A DNA stretch of 64,000 nt from Muribaculaceae bacterium (GTDB lineage Bacteria > Bacteroidota > Bacteroidia > Bacteroidales > Muribaculaceae). The notes below the pieces were generated by a model. It made no database searches. It worked only from the letters and a program-made list of their open reading frames with translations, and was not told the DNA's origin. Each line of letters starts with the position of its first letter. The stretch's first letter is position 1. Position numbers and translations under genes: made by a program. The stretch spans positions 7,143 to 71,142 of the forward strand of contig WGUO01000020.1 in the NCBI GenBank assembly GCA_014867205.1, read 5' to 3'. Positions 17,984 through 27,460 of this stretch are shown piece after piece.

Positions 17984-19612
17984 ATGGGAACAAGAGTAAT
18001 TACAGATTACGGCACAGAGGTATGCGACACCGGGTTGGTGGCGCGTGTCACAGAATGTATCGACGGCCTGCGCCGGTTCAGAGATGACCGCGAGCGGTGC
18101 AAGCGGTTCACCTATGGCGACCAGTGGATTGACCGTATAATCGACAACGGAGTCAGCATCAGCGAGGAGGAATACATAGCGAGCCAGGGCAACATCCCCC
18201 TCAAGAACAATCTGATACGCCGGCTGGTGCGCAATGTGCTCGGGGTGTGCCGAAACCGTTGGCAACTGCCGCGCTGCGTCGCGCGCGACGCAGCGGAGCG
18301 CAGTGCGGCCGATACGATGAATATTCTGCTCGACTGCAACGCGGCCGCCAACCGACTTGAGGAGATGTATGCCCGCACTATGGAGGAGTTTCTGATAAGC
18401 GGCATGGCGGTACACAAGAAATGGTACGGGATGCGCGGGGGCCGCAGTGACTGCTGGACCGACCAGGTGTCTCCGTCGAGATTCTTTTTCGACGGCTCAA
18501 GCCGAGACTTCCGTGGCTCGGATGTATCGCTGGTCGGCGAGGTGCATGAGATGCGGTTAGAGGACGTGTGCGCCACATTCGCCGCCACGCCCGTCGAGGC
18601 AGACACCCTCTGCGGCCTGTACGGCACGTCGTCGGCCGGCGATGAGGGGAGGATGATATGCACGGTATATGAGGTGTGGGAGCGGCGCCGTCCGATGAGG
18701 CTGCACTGCCATGACCTCCGCTGCGGCATATGGTATAAGGCCGGGCGCGGAGACGAGGCAAAGGTTGCCGCCGAGAACGAGAGGCGTCGCGTCGGGGGCT
18801 GCAAGGCCCTGATCGAGACGCGGTGGGTTGTCGACGAGGAGTGGCGCTATACTTTCATGACGCCTGCCGGCCACGTGCTGAGGCGCGGCACGTCGCCCTA
18901 CGCCCACGGCTCGCATCCGTATGTATTCAAGGCATATCCCTTTATCGACGGCGAGATACACTCGTTTGTCAGCGACATAATCGACCAGCAGAAACTCACC
19001 AACCGGCTCATATCGATGTACGACTGGATATTGCGGGCCTCGGCCAAGGGCGTGCTTCTTTTTCCTGAAGGCTCTCTGCCCGACGGGTGCGACATCAACG
19101 AGGTCGCCGAAGAATGGGGACGTTTCAACGGCGTCATAGTCTATCGTCCGCGCGCAGGCGTGCCCGTGCCACAGCAGGTCAGCTCGAAGTCGGCCGATAT
19201 AGGAATAACCGAACTGCTCGAGATACAGATGAAGATGATGGAGGATATCTCGGGTGTTAACGGGGCGCTTCAGGGCCGGCTCGACAGCAACTCGATGAGT
19301 GGCACGCTCTACAACCAGCAGACGCGCAACTCACTGACCGCACTGGCCGACCTGCTGAAAAGTTTCGACGACTTCATGCTTCAGTGCGCATCGGTCGATG
19401 CCTCAAATATAAGGAATACTACAGCCGGCGACGCATCGAGGCGATTGCCGGCAACTGTCCGCCGGGGCCCTCTGTCCTTTCGTCCGACAGGAATTTTTTC
19501 AGCACACCCTACGACTTCTCCTTTATCCTGGGAGGCGCCACCGGCGGCCAGGACCCGGCAGACAAATAATGAGGCGGCCTGCACTTTTTTCAGTGCGGGT
19601 CGCTTTTTTTGA
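17984..19612 (+). CDS. Solitary phage portal-like protein, 3' end frameshifted
   Basis: 542 residues as read. Similar to P22-type portal proteins, the dodecameric ring through which DNA enters the capsid: RRFRDDRERCKRFTYGDQW, NIPLKNNLIRRLVRNVLG, a core that handles head assembly contacts (IDQQKLTNRLISMYDW), and GVNGALQGRLDSNSMSGT. No capsid, terminase or tail genes flank it. The C-terminus is probably wrong: the -1 frame, open from before 19321, encodes a better ending (CLKYKEYYSRRRIEAIAG) that stops at 19569, just before a terminator hairpin, while the long frame reads through that hairpin. So one base seems lost near 19375-19405, by mutation or assembly error. Possibly a domesticated remnant or a lone conserved gene; no function can be assigned. 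Confidence 0.7.
   Translation: MGTRVITDYGTEVCDTGLVARVTECIDGLRRFRDDRERCKRFTYGDQWIDRIIDNGVSISEEEYIASQGNIPLKNNLIRRLVRNVLGVCRNRWQLPRCVARDAAERSAADTMNILLDCNAAANRLEEMYARTMEEFLISGMAVHKKWYGMRGGRSDCWTDQVSPSRFFFDGSSRDFRGSDVSLVGEVHEMRLEDVCATFAATPVEADTLCGLYGTSSAGDEGRMICTVYEVWERRRPMRLHCHDLRCGIWYKAGRGDEAKVAAENERRRVGGCKALIETRWVVDEEWRYTFMTPAGHVLRRGTSPYAHGSHPYVFKAYPFIDGEIHSFVSDIIDQQKLTNRLISMYDWILRASAKGVLLFPEGSLPDGCDINEVAEEWGRFNGVIVYRPRAGVPVPQQVSSKSADIGITELLEIQMKMMEDISGVNGALQGRLDSNSMSGTLYNQQTRNSLTALADLLKSFDDFMLQCASVDASNIRNTTAGDASRRLPATVRRGPLSFRPTGIFSAHPTTSPLSWEAPPAARTRQTNNEAACTFFSAGRFF
19574..19610 (+). terminator. Rho-independent terminator after the portal-like gene
   Basis: 11-bp stem 19574-19584 / 19593-19603 with G-T pairs, an 8-base loop and seven T residues (19604-19610). 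It starts 4 bases after the TAA (19567-19569) of the alternative frame. Confidence 0.8.
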
Positions 19613-19651
19613 CATATTATGAGACTTTTATGATAATTAACAGGATGATGC

Positions 19652-19682
19652 TTGAAAATCGAATAAAAAAATATTAAATTTG
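19652..19682 (+). promoter_or_regulatory. Promoter of the galactose operon
   Basis: TTG at 19652-19654, 20-base spacer, TAAATTTG at 19675-19682. Start of transcription is expected near 19689, giving an 88-base leader before the beta-galactosidase ATG at 19777. Confidence 0.65.
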
Positions 19683-19776
19683 TGTCACAGTTTAAATCAT
19701 GCCGCAGGCGCGGCTGTCGCGTTAACCTGAATTATGAACAAGAGCCGGGTCAAACATCACCGGCGCAGATAGATTT

Positions 19777-22191
19777 ATGACGTATAAGAACCCGATTATC
19801 GCAGCGATGCTGCTTGGCGCCGTATCCATGGCAAAAGCCGGAGACGTTCGCACAGAGACACTCCTTAAATCATGGGATTTCTCACGTGACTCACTCAAAT
19901 GGGAGAATGTCACGATACCGCACGACTGGGCCATCTATGGGCCGTTCGACCGTAAATATGATCTTCAGAAAGTGGCCGTCGAGCAGAATGGCGAGACCGA
20001 GGAGACCTGGAAGACAGGCCGCACCGGTGGCCTTCCCTATCTCGGCACGGGCTACTACCGCACTACATTCGAGCTTGCCGACACCGCCGGACGCGCCCCG
20101 GTGCTGATATTCGACGGAGCGATGAGTCACGCCCATGTCAAGGTGAACGGCAAGGAGATAGCCTACTGGCCTTACGGCTACAACAGTTTTTCGGCGCCTC
20201 TCGGCGACGCGGCGCGACCCGGCACCAATGTTCTGGAGGTAAGTCTCGAGAACAAGCCGCAGTCTTCGCGCTGGTATCCCGGCGCGGGCCTCTACCGCAA
20301 CGTGCATCTCGTGGACCGCAGCCGTGTCCACATCCCCGTCTGGGGCACTTACCTCACAACTCCCTATGTCTCCAGGGAGTATGCCACCATACATCTCTCC
20401 ACCGAGGTCGAGGGTGCGTCCAAGGGCGACGAGGTGACCCTCACCACCGTTATCCGCGACCCCAAGGGGGCGGTGATCGCAACCGACACACATGCATACA
20501 AGATATATCCCGGCGTTGAGCTCAACCAGAACTTCCGAGTTGACAACCCCGAGCTCTGGAGTCCGAAGACACCGTCGCTCTACACGGCTCAGACCACCGT
20601 CAGCATGGGCGGCAAGGTAGTAGACGAGTACTCGACCCGTTTCGGTATCCGCAAAGTCGAGACGCGCGAGGGAGAGGGCTTCTTCCTCAACGGCGAGAAG
20701 ATAAAGTTCAAGGGCGTGTGCAACCATCATGATCTTGGTCCGCTGGGCGCGGCCGTCAACAGGTCGGCACTGCGCCATCAGCTCGAGATGCTCCGCGACA
20801 TGGGTGCCAACGCCGTGCGCACATCTCACAACATGCCGGCCCCCGAACTCGTGGAGCTCTGCGACGAGATGGGCCTGATGCTGATGATCGAGCCGTTCGA
20901 CGACTGGGGATTCCGCCCCAAGAGCCCCAACGGCTACGGCTCCATCTTCAAGGACTGGGCCGAGCGCGACATGGTCAACATGGTCCGCCACTACCGCAAC
21001 AATCCGTCAGTGGTGATGTGGTCGATAGGCAACGAGGTGCCGAGCCAGTGGGGCGAGGACGGCATCGGTGAGCTCAAGATGCTCCAGGACATCGTGCATC
21101 GCGAGGATCCGACACGCCCCGTCACCTGCGGCATGGACCAGTTTGACGCCGTAGTCAACAACGGCTTTGCCGCCGCGCTCGACATCCCCGGCTTCAACTA
21201 TAAGGTGACCCGCTACAACGAGGCTATCCCGAAACTTCCCCAGAACTTCCTGCTCGGCACGGAGACAGCCTCGACTGTGTCATCGCGCGGCAAATACTAC
21301 TTCCCCGTCGAGGTCGGCAAGAGTGTGGTTCGCGAGGGCAACCAGAGCAACAGCTACGACACCGAGGCATGCTACTGGAGCAATATTCCAGACGAGGACT
21401 TTGCAGTAGACGATGACCTTGACTGGAACATGGGCCAGTTCGTATGGACAGGCTTCGACTATCTGGGCGAGCCGACACCCTACGACACCGACGCATGGCC
21501 GTCGCACAGCAGCTACTTCGGCATCATCGACCTCGCGTCGCTCCCCAAGGACCGCTACTGGCTCTACCGCTCGAAGTGGAACACCGACGACAAGACACTC
21601 CACATCTTGCCCCACTGGAACTGGGCCGGCCGCGAGGGCGAGGTGACTCCGGTATTCGTATATACTGACTCTCCGCGTGCCGAGCTCTTCATCAACGGCA
21701 AGAGCCAGGGCATCCGCGAGAAGAATGACTCGAGCGTGATGAACCGCTACCGCCTGATGTGGATGGACACCCGCTACGAGCCGGGAGAGGTCAAGGTAGT
21801 GGCATATAACGCCGACGGCAGCGTGGCCGGCGAGAAGACAATCCGCACGGCGGGCAAGCCCGACCATCTGGTGCTGACACCCAACCGCACGCAGATCTCG
21901 GCCGACGGCGAGGACCTGGTATACGTGACCGTACAGGTCGCTGACAAGGATGGCAACATCGTGCCGACCGACGAGCGTGAGGTGACATTCGACGTCAAGG
22001 GAGCGGGCCGCTTCCGCGCCACCGCCAACGGTGACGCCACGAGTCTCCGCCAGTTCCACAAGCCGGTTATGGACCTCTTCAGCGGCGCGGCCACAGCCAT
22101 AGTGCAGGCCGGCGACAAGCCCGGCACTGTCACTCTCCAGGCCAAGGCCAAGGGCGTGAAACCTGCAAAGATCACAATCAACGTAAAGTAA
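19777..22191 (+). CDS. Glycoside hydrolase family 2 beta-galactosidase
   Basis: 804 residues with a signal peptide (MTYKNPIIAAMLLGAVSMAKA), so periplasmic or exported. Order: sugar-binding domain (IPHDWAIYGPFD; GYYRTTFEL), immunoglobulin-like domain, TIM barrel (FKGVCNHHDLGPLGAAV; AVRTSHNMPAPELVELCDEMG), then a DUF4982-like and an Ig-like C-terminal part (VTVQVADKDGNIVPTDER). Acid/base E420 in SIGNEVP; nucleophile probably E496 in LLGTETAS. Being followed by galK and galM points to galactoside use, with released galactose fed into the Leloir pathway. Beta-glucuronidase or mannosidase activity is less likely. Confidence 0.9.
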   Translation: MTYKNPIIAAMLLGAVSMAKAGDVRTETLLKSWDFSRDSLKWENVTIPHDWAIYGPFDRKYDLQKVAVEQNGETEETWKTGRTGGLPYLGTGYYRTTFELADTAGRAPVLIFDGAMSHAHVKVNGKEIAYWPYGYNSFSAPLGDAARPGTNVLEVSLENKPQSSRWYPGAGLYRNVHLVDRSRVHIPVWGTYLTTPYVSREYATIHLSTEVEGASKGDEVTLTTVIRDPKGAVIATDTHAYKIYPGVELNQNFRVDNPELWSPKTPSLYTAQTTVSMGGKVVDEYSTRFGIRKVETREGEGFFLNGEKIKFKGVCNHHDLGPLGAAVNRSALRHQLEMLRDMGANAVRTSHNMPAPELVELCDEMGLMLMIEPFDDWGFRPKSPNGYGSIFKDWAERDMVNMVRHYRNNPSVVMWSIGNEVPSQWGEDGIGELKMLQDIVHREDPTRPVTCGMDQFDAVVNNGFAAALDIPGFNYKVTRYNEAIPKLPQNFLLGTETASTVSSRGKYYFPVEVGKSVVREGNQSNSYDTEACYWSNIPDEDFAVDDDLDWNMGQFVWTGFDYLGEPTPYDTDAWPSHSSYFGIIDLASLPKDRYWLYRSKWNTDDKTLHILPHWNWAGREGEVTPVFVYTDSPRAELFINGKSQGIREKNDSSVMNRYRLMWMDTRYEPGEVKVVAYNADGSVAGEKTIRTAGKPDHLVLTPNRTQISADGEDLVYVTVQVADKDGNIVPTDEREVTFDVKGAGRFRATANGDATSLRQFHKPVMDLFSGAATAIVQAGDKPGTVTLQAKAKGVKPAKITINVK

Positions 22192-22212
22192 ACTTTAAAC
22201 CCATCATATATC

Positions 22213-23358
22213 ATGGAAGAAATGAGAGAGAAGATCCGGAGGATCTTCAAAGAGAGATTTGGCGAGGGCGGTACCCTCTATGCCTCTGCCGGACGTATCA
22301 ACCTTATCGGCGAGCATACCGACTATAACGGAGGATTCGTATTCCCCGGCGCCATCGACAAGGTGATCATGGCCGAGATCAAGCCTAACGGCACCGACAG
22401 ATGCCGTGTATATTCTGTCGACATTGACGACTATGTGGAGTTCGGCCTGAACGAGGAGGATGCCCCGAAGCAGAGCTGGGCGCGCTACGTGTTCGGAATC
22501 TGCCGCGAGATCATCAAGCGCGGAGGCACTGTCAGGGGCTTTGACGCCGTCTTCGCCGGCAACGTGCCCCTGGGTGCGGGCCTCAGCTCGTCGGCCGCGC
22601 TGGAAAGCTGCTTCGCGTTCGCGCTCAACGATATGTTCAACGGCAACAATATTGACAAGTTCGAGCTGGCGCGTATCGGCCAGAGCACCGAGCACAATTA
22701 CTGCGGGGTGAACTGCGGCATCATGGACCAGTTCGCCAGCGTGTTCGGCCGCAAGGGCAACCTGATGCGCCTTGACTGCCGCTCGGGCGAGTATGAGTAT
22801 TTCCCCTTTAACCCCGACGGCTACAGCTTAGTGCTTATCGACTCACGCGTGAAGCATGAGCTTGCAGACTCTCCCTACAACAAGCGCCGCGAGTCATGCG
22901 AGCGCGTAGCCAAGCGCCTCGGAGTCGAGACACTTCGCGACGCCACCATGGAGGCCCTCAGTGCAGCCAAGAGCGACATCACGGCCGAGGACTACATGCG
23001 GGCCAAGTATGTCATCGAGGAGAAGGACCGTGTGCTGGCTGTCTGCGACGCACTGGTCAAGGGTGACTACGAGACTGTAGGCAAGAAGATGTACGAGACC
23101 CACGAGGGTCTGTCGAAAGACTATGAGGTGAGCTGCGAGGAACTCGACTTCCTCAACGACGTGGCCAAGGAGATGGGCGTCACCGGCTCGCGCATCATGG
23201 GCGGAGGTTTCGGCGGCTGCACCATCAACCTGGTAAAGGATGATCTTCACGACAAGTTTGTCGAGGCAGCCAGGAATCGATTCAACGAGAAGTATGGCCA
23301 CGAGCCCAAGGTCTATGACGTGGTGATTTCCGACGGCGCGCGCAAAGTTGAGGAGTGA
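22213..23358 (+). CDS. galK: Galactokinase
   Basis: 381 residues. GHMP kinase that makes galactose 1-phosphate. Signature GRINLIGEHTDYNGG near the N-terminus, ATP loop VPLGAGLSSSAALE, and C-terminal GSRIMGGGFGGCTINLV. Lies 21 bases after the beta-galactosidase and just before galM. Cytoplasmic. Confidence 0.96.
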   Translation: MEEMREKIRRIFKERFGEGGTLYASAGRINLIGEHTDYNGGFVFPGAIDKVIMAEIKPNGTDRCRVYSVDIDDYVEFGLNEEDAPKQSWARYVFGICREIIKRGGTVRGFDAVFAGNVPLGAGLSSSAALESCFAFALNDMFNGNNIDKFELARIGQSTEHNYCGVNCGIMDQFASVFGRKGNLMRLDCRSGEYEYFPFNPDGYSLVLIDSRVKHELADSPYNKRRESCERVAKRLGVETLRDATMEALSAAKSDITAEDYMRAKYVIEEKDRVLAVCDALVKGDYETVGKKMYETHEGLSKDYEVSCEELDFLNDVAKEMGVTGSRIMGGGFGGCTINLVKDDLHDKFVEAARNRFNEKYGHEPKVYDVVISDGARKVEE

Positions 23359-23359
23359 C

Positions 23360-24409
23360 ATGAAGATAACAAAAAAGACAGTGCAGTCTCCCCACGGGGA
23401 GATTGCACTCTATCGCATGGAGAACGCCGGGGGAGCCTGGGTGGAGGTTTCCACTCTCGGAGCCGGAATCACAGGTGTCGGAGTACCCGACCGTGACGGC
23501 GTGATAGCCAATGTCGCGCTGGCATATGCCGATCCTGCCGACTATATGGCTGACGGTCCCTGTCTTGGCAAGTGCCCGGGCCGGTATGCCAACCGCATCG
23601 CCGGCGGCCATCTCGAGGTAGACGGCAAGACCTATCAGCTCAGCGTCAACAATGGTCCGAACCATCTGCATGGCGGTCCGAGCGGTTTCCAGAACAGAAT
23701 CTGGGAGGCACGTGAGCTGGAGGATGGAGTGGAGTTCACCTATCGTTCTGCCGACGGAGAGGAGAACTATCCGGGCAACCTGACAGTATATGCGACCTAC
23801 ATCTGGAATGACGCGAATGTGCTCACGCTGACGTTCCGGGCCGAGACCGATGCCGACACAGTGATCAACATGACCAACCATACCTATTGGAATCTTGACG
23901 GTGCCGACTACGGCTGCGTGCTTGACCACGAGATGCGGCTTCGCGCCTCGAGGTGGCTTCCGACCGATGATACGCTGATACCCACAGGCGAGCTCGCGTC
24001 AGTCGAGGGCACGCCGATGGACTTTACGGAGTATAAGTCACTGGGACGCGACATCAAGGCCGACTTTCCAGCCCTGCGCTATGGCAAAGGCTATGACAAT
24101 TGCTGGGCGATAGAGGAATGGCAGGCTGGCAAGATGGTCGAGGAGGCCGTCGGGCTCCGGGATCTGAAGAGCGGCCGCACATTGACCGTAGACTCCGACC
24201 AGCCGGGTGTACAGATCTATACCGGCAACTGGCTTTCCGGCTCGCCGCTCAACCGCAGCGGACGCGGTTACGAGGATTACGAGGGTGTCGCCATAGAGAT
24301 GCAGGGTTTCCCTGACGCTCCCAACAAACCCGGATTCCCGTCGCAGGCGCTCAAGCCGGGCGAGACATACCGGCGCACCATCCGGTTCCGTTTCGGAGTC
24401 ATGAAGTGA
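23360..24409 (+). CDS. galM: Aldose 1-epimerase (galactose mutarotase)
   Basis: 349 residues from the ATG at 23360, which has GAGGAG 5 bases upstream; a TTG four codons earlier is less likely because it overlaps galK. Converts beta- to alpha-galactose for GalK. Seen: KCPGRYANRI, NGPNHLHGG (His), NMTNHTYWNLDG (catalytic His) and YEGVAIEMQGFPDAPN (catalytic Glu). No signal peptide. Last gene of the operon, followed by a hairpin. Confidence 0.95.
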   Translation: MKITKKTVQSPHGEIALYRMENAGGAWVEVSTLGAGITGVGVPDRDGVIANVALAYADPADYMADGPCLGKCPGRYANRIAGGHLEVDGKTYQLSVNNGPNHLHGGPSGFQNRIWEARELEDGVEFTYRSADGEENYPGNLTVYATYIWNDANVLTLTFRAETDADTVINMTNHTYWNLDGADYGCVLDHEMRLRASRWLPTDDTLIPTGELASVEGTPMDFTEYKSLGRDIKADFPALRYGKGYDNCWAIEEWQAGKMVEEAVGLRDLKSGRTLTVDSDQPGVQIYTGNWLSGSPLNRSGRGYEDYEGVAIEMQGFPDAPNKPGFPSQALKPGETYRRTIRFRFGVMK

Positions 24410-24449
24410 ATTTACGAAAGGAACGCAGTTCCCTACATAAGATAAAAAT

Positions 24450-24489
24450 GCGGTCTGAAGGATAAATAAATGCCTCTAGACCGCGTTTT
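24450..24489 (+). terminator. Hairpin after galM
   Basis: 7-bp GC-rich stem 24450-24456 / 24478-24484 extended by A/T pairs, a 21-base loop, then TTTTAT. A moderate terminator. Confidence 0.55.
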
Positions 24490-24496
24490 ATAAGTA

Positions 24497-24554
24497 GTTG
24501 CGAAAGATTAATGCAGCATTCAATAGCTGTAATCATCGTTTAATTTTTCGCAAC
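24497..24554. promoter_or_regulatory. Inverted repeat upstream of the glycan island
   Basis: 14-base arms (24497-24510 and 24541-24554, one mismatch) separated by 30 bases, ending 13 bases before the first glycosyltransferase ATG. Could be an operator or an mRNA hairpin. Confidence 0.4.
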
Positions 24555-24567
24555 CGCCTATATTATA

Positions 24568-25521
24568 ATGGATCCAGCCGTAAGCATAGTGATACCGGTC
24601 TATAACCGTGACAAACTTATATGTCGGTGCCTTGACAGTGTGTGGGCGCAGACCTACAGGCCGCTTCATGTGTTTGTGGTAGACAATAACTCGAGCGACG
24701 GCACGCCGGAGGCAGTTCGTCGCTGGTGCCGCGATCATGGAGTCTGCGACAATGAGGGGGAGTTCCGGCTGCATCTGCTGTCAGAGCTGAAGGCCGGCGC
24801 GTCGGCTGCACGCAACCGAGGTCTGTCGGAGGTAGACACCGAGTATGTGCTTTTCTTTGATTCCGACGACGAGATGCTCCCTACGCTTGTGTCTGACGCC
24901 AGGCATGTCATCGGCGAGAAGGACCTGGTGTACTGGCAGGCCGAGCTTGTCGGCCTTGACGGCAGGGTGAAGCGGAAGCCCTACCATGTCGATGACCTGG
25001 TGAGACGTCAGTTCTACAACTCGATGCTCGCGACTCAGGTCTATATGGCGCGAACCGCATTTATCAGAGAAATTGGGGGCTGGGAGGAGCGAGCCTTGGT
25101 ATGGAATGACTGGGAACTCGGCGTGAGGATAGCGCTTGCGGCCCCGCGTTGCGTGGCATTGCCCAAGGTGCTCGTCCGCATATATGCGCAGGAGAAGTCG
25201 ATTACCGGCAGCATGTTCAGCAGGCGTGTAGGCGACTGGGAGGCGACGCTCGCCATAGTGTCAGACAAGATAGAGCGGCGTGCTACTGACGGCGGAAAGG
25301 GAAATGTGGATATCGCCCGACTAAGGTCGATGATAAGTTACCGGCAGATGATACTTGCGGCGCAATACCGACGCGAAGGCGCGACAAAAGAGGCGAGAGA
25401 ACTGATGAGCCGGGCGATCGCAGGGCCGAATATGCCCTCAGGACGCCGCTTTCTGCTCCGCCTCCTTTACCGTTACACCTTTCTGGGCGGCCGTGGCGCC
25501 TATTACCTCTGGACCCGCTGA
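24568..25521 (+). CDS. Glycosyltransferase family 2
   Basis: 317 residues. GT-A fold: N-terminal VSIVIPVYNRDKLICRCLDSV, nucleotide-sugar site VDNNSSDGTPEAV, and the metal motif FFDSDDEM. Acceptor half less conserved; C-terminus basic, no clear membrane helix. Likely builds a capsule, O-antigen or exopolysaccharide. First gene of an island of five transferase genes; the next gene follows after 49 bases on the same strand. Confidence 0.88.
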   Translation: MDPAVSIVIPVYNRDKLICRCLDSVWAQTYRPLHVFVVDNNSSDGTPEAVRRWCRDHGVCDNEGEFRLHLLSELKAGASAARNRGLSEVDTEYVLFFDSDDEMLPTLVSDARHVIGEKDLVYWQAELVGLDGRVKRKPYHVDDLVRRQFYNSMLATQVYMARTAFIREIGGWEERALVWNDWELGVRIALAAPRCVALPKVLVRIYAQEKSITGSMFSRRVGDWEATLAIVSDKIERRATDGGKGNVDIARLRSMISYRQMILAAQYRREGATKEARELMSRAIAGPNMPSGRRFLLRLLYRYTFLGGRGAYYLWTR

Positions 25522-25570
25522 GGGCGTGTGGGCCGCAAAATGAGTAAAATGACAAAATAAAGGAACTTTT

Positions 25571-26452
25571 ATGAATAAGGTTATGGCAGAGCTGATTGCC
25601 GGACTGATACCGGTCAAGATGCAGCGCAACCGGTGGAGGGGGATTCTCAGATACGGAGTCCTCAATGCAATTCGGCTGAACCGAAGGCTCAGGAAACCCG
25701 CCAAGTCGCCCGATGTGTTCCTGTCGGTATGTGCCATAGCCAAAGATGAGGGTCCCTATTTCAAGGAGTGGATAGAATGGCACCGCAAGATCGGTGTGGA
25801 GAAGTTCTATATCTATGATAACGGCAGTTCTGACAATACGAGAGAGGTGCTGGAACCATATATTAATGCCGGGATTGTCGAATATATCAATTACCCGGGA
25901 TACCGGATGCAGATAGCCGCCTATGATGACTGTATGGAACGCCATCGGTTTGACACCCGATGGCTTGCCTTTATAGATCTTGATGAGTTTATCGTTCCGG
26001 TAGTTGACGGGTCATTGACCGAGTTCTTAAAACGGTTTGGGGAGGCGCCTGGGGTCGAGATAAACTGGCTGATATACGGGAGCGGAGGACAAGAGAAAAA
26101 ATCATCCGAGCCGGTGATGAGCAGGTTTAAAAGGCATTCCAAGGGCGACAATAGATTGAACCGGCATGTGAAGAGCATAGTGCAGCCGCGCCGGGTCTAT
26201 GCTATGATCGGGTGCCATGAGGCGGCCTGCATCAGCGGGTTTGCCGTTGATTCACATGGCGATGAGGTGACAAGGAATTTTCGTGAGCGCGAGCCGCAGC
26301 ACGACGTGATACGCATCAATCACTACGCAGTCAGATCGCTTCAGGAATTTAAGGAGAAATGCCTGAGAGGGCGTGCGAGCGGCAGAAAGAAATACATCGA
26401 CATGGAGTATTTCAACAAATATGACCTGAACGACGAGGCAGATACCGATTAG
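25571..26452 (+). CDS. Glycosyltransferase family 92-like protein
   Basis: 293 residues. VCAIAKDEGPYFKEWIEWH then KFYIYDNGSSDNTREVL matches the GT92/GT2-like group acting on cell-surface glycans, with metal motif AFIDLDEFI and a later conserved RINHYAVRS, where the HY pair is typical. Substrate unknown. Weak SD (AAAGGAAC). Same strand as the preceding GT2 gene; convergent with the Stealth genes downstream. Confidence 0.85.
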   Translation: MNKVMAELIAGLIPVKMQRNRWRGILRYGVLNAIRLNRRLRKPAKSPDVFLSVCAIAKDEGPYFKEWIEWHRKIGVEKFYIYDNGSSDNTREVLEPYINAGIVEYINYPGYRMQIAAYDDCMERHRFDTRWLAFIDLDEFIVPVVDGSLTEFLKRFGEAPGVEINWLIYGSGGQEKKSSEPVMSRFKRHSKGDNRLNRHVKSIVQPRRVYAMIGCHEAACISGFAVDSHGDEVTRNFREREPQHDVIRINHYAVRSLQEFKEKCLRGRASGRKKYIDMEYFNKYDLNDEADTD

Positions 26453-26496
26453 CCGCCACACCGGGCAACCCTTTCCCGCGGTCATGAGGGGTGGGA

Positions 26497-27456
26497 TCAG
26501 AGCTCGAATTCCGACTTGTCGGGGAAATATGACCTGAGGAATTCTCCTGCTCTTCGTCGGTCCTCGTCGTTGGCAAACTCGGAATCGTTCAGACAGAAGA
26601 ATGTGGGTTTACACCTAATCATCTTGTCATATTTATTTTTATCGATATGCAGCCTGTACGACGATCGGTGGGAGGTGATTTTCAGATGCCCCTTTCGCTC
26701 GGCCAAAGGCACATATGAATAGATGTTACGTTGGATGTCGTTCCTGGCCCTGAAATGATTTATCAGAGTAGGCTCAATCTCATTCTTGAATATCTCGCGG
26801 GTATGCTCGTAATCAGATTTACGGTATGCGTCAATATTATGGTGGGTCTTGCAGCCAAAGAAGACACCATATCTCTTGCTTACCAAATCGGCGGCGTTGA
26901 GTATGGCCCGGTTATACATGTTCAGTTCCTTGCCCAGCAGTTTGCGTCTGAGATACAGGGTAAATCTGCGGAAAGGCCTCATGTTCATGCGGATGACGGG
27001 ATAGCCGTCAGCCTTAAAGAAATCGGAGTGCTTCACGTCCCGGTTTATGAACATGTCATCGTTGGCATAGAGAAAATGTTCCGACAGACCCGGAATGCGG
27101 TGTATAAAATGCTCGATTATCTGGGAGTTGAAGCAGGGAAGATACCGGGTGGGTATAATATCCTTATGGTCGACTACCGAAATCTTCGGATTGTCAGTGT
27201 TCAGCCACTTGGGTACCTGATCGTCAGTGACGATGTATATATGGTTGATCCAGGGGGCATGCCGGGCGATGGACCGGAGGCTATACCTCAGTTCCTCGTT
27301 ATCGGCATAGCGGCCCTTGCAACTGGAGTCGGCGGCAGATTCATCGATGCCGGCTGTGTGACGATATCGAGCCTGCCATGCGGGGTCGTTGCCGTCGACC
27401 CAGGTATAGACAAGGTCTATCTTTAGGAAATCCATATCTTTGTCGCGGGAGTTCAT
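26497..27456 (-). CDS. Stealth-type polysaccharide phosphotransferase
   Basis: 319 residues. Conserved blocks in order: CR1 IDLVYTWVDGNDPAW, CR2 ELRYSLRSIARHAPWINHIY with VTDDQVPKWL, CR3-like LINHFRARNDIQRNIYSY, CR4-like FFCLNDSEF. Stealth proteins transfer hexose 1-phosphate to make phosphodiester-linked capsules. The last residues (YFPDKSEFEL) echo the end of the other Stealth gene (ILPEKSSFEL). It is the last of three leftward genes, 4 bases after the transferase upstream. Confidence 0.9.
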   Translation of the reverse strand: MNSRDKDMDFLKIDLVYTWVDGNDPAWQARYRHTAGIDESAADSSCKGRYADNEELRYSLRSIARHAPWINHIYIVTDDQVPKWLNTDNPKISVVDHKDIIPTRYLPCFNSQIIEHFIHRIPGLSEHFLYANDDMFINRDVKHSDFFKADGYPVIRMNMRPFRRFTLYLRRKLLGKELNMYNRAILNAADLVSKRYGVFFGCKTHHNIDAYRKSDYEHTREIFKNEIEPTLINHFRARNDIQRNIYSYVPLAERKGHLKITSHRSSYRLHIDKNKYDKMIRCKPTFFCLNDSEFANDEDRRRAGEFLRSYFPDKSEFEL

Positions 27457-27460
27457 CTCA

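Noticed and set aside
19345..19405. Programmed -1 frameshift in the portal-like gene
   Set aside because: No clear X XXY YYZ heptamer with a following stem; a simple base loss is enough. Kept only as a possibility.
24497..24554. Invertible promoter
   Set aside because: Arms too short, mismatch present and no nearby invertase.
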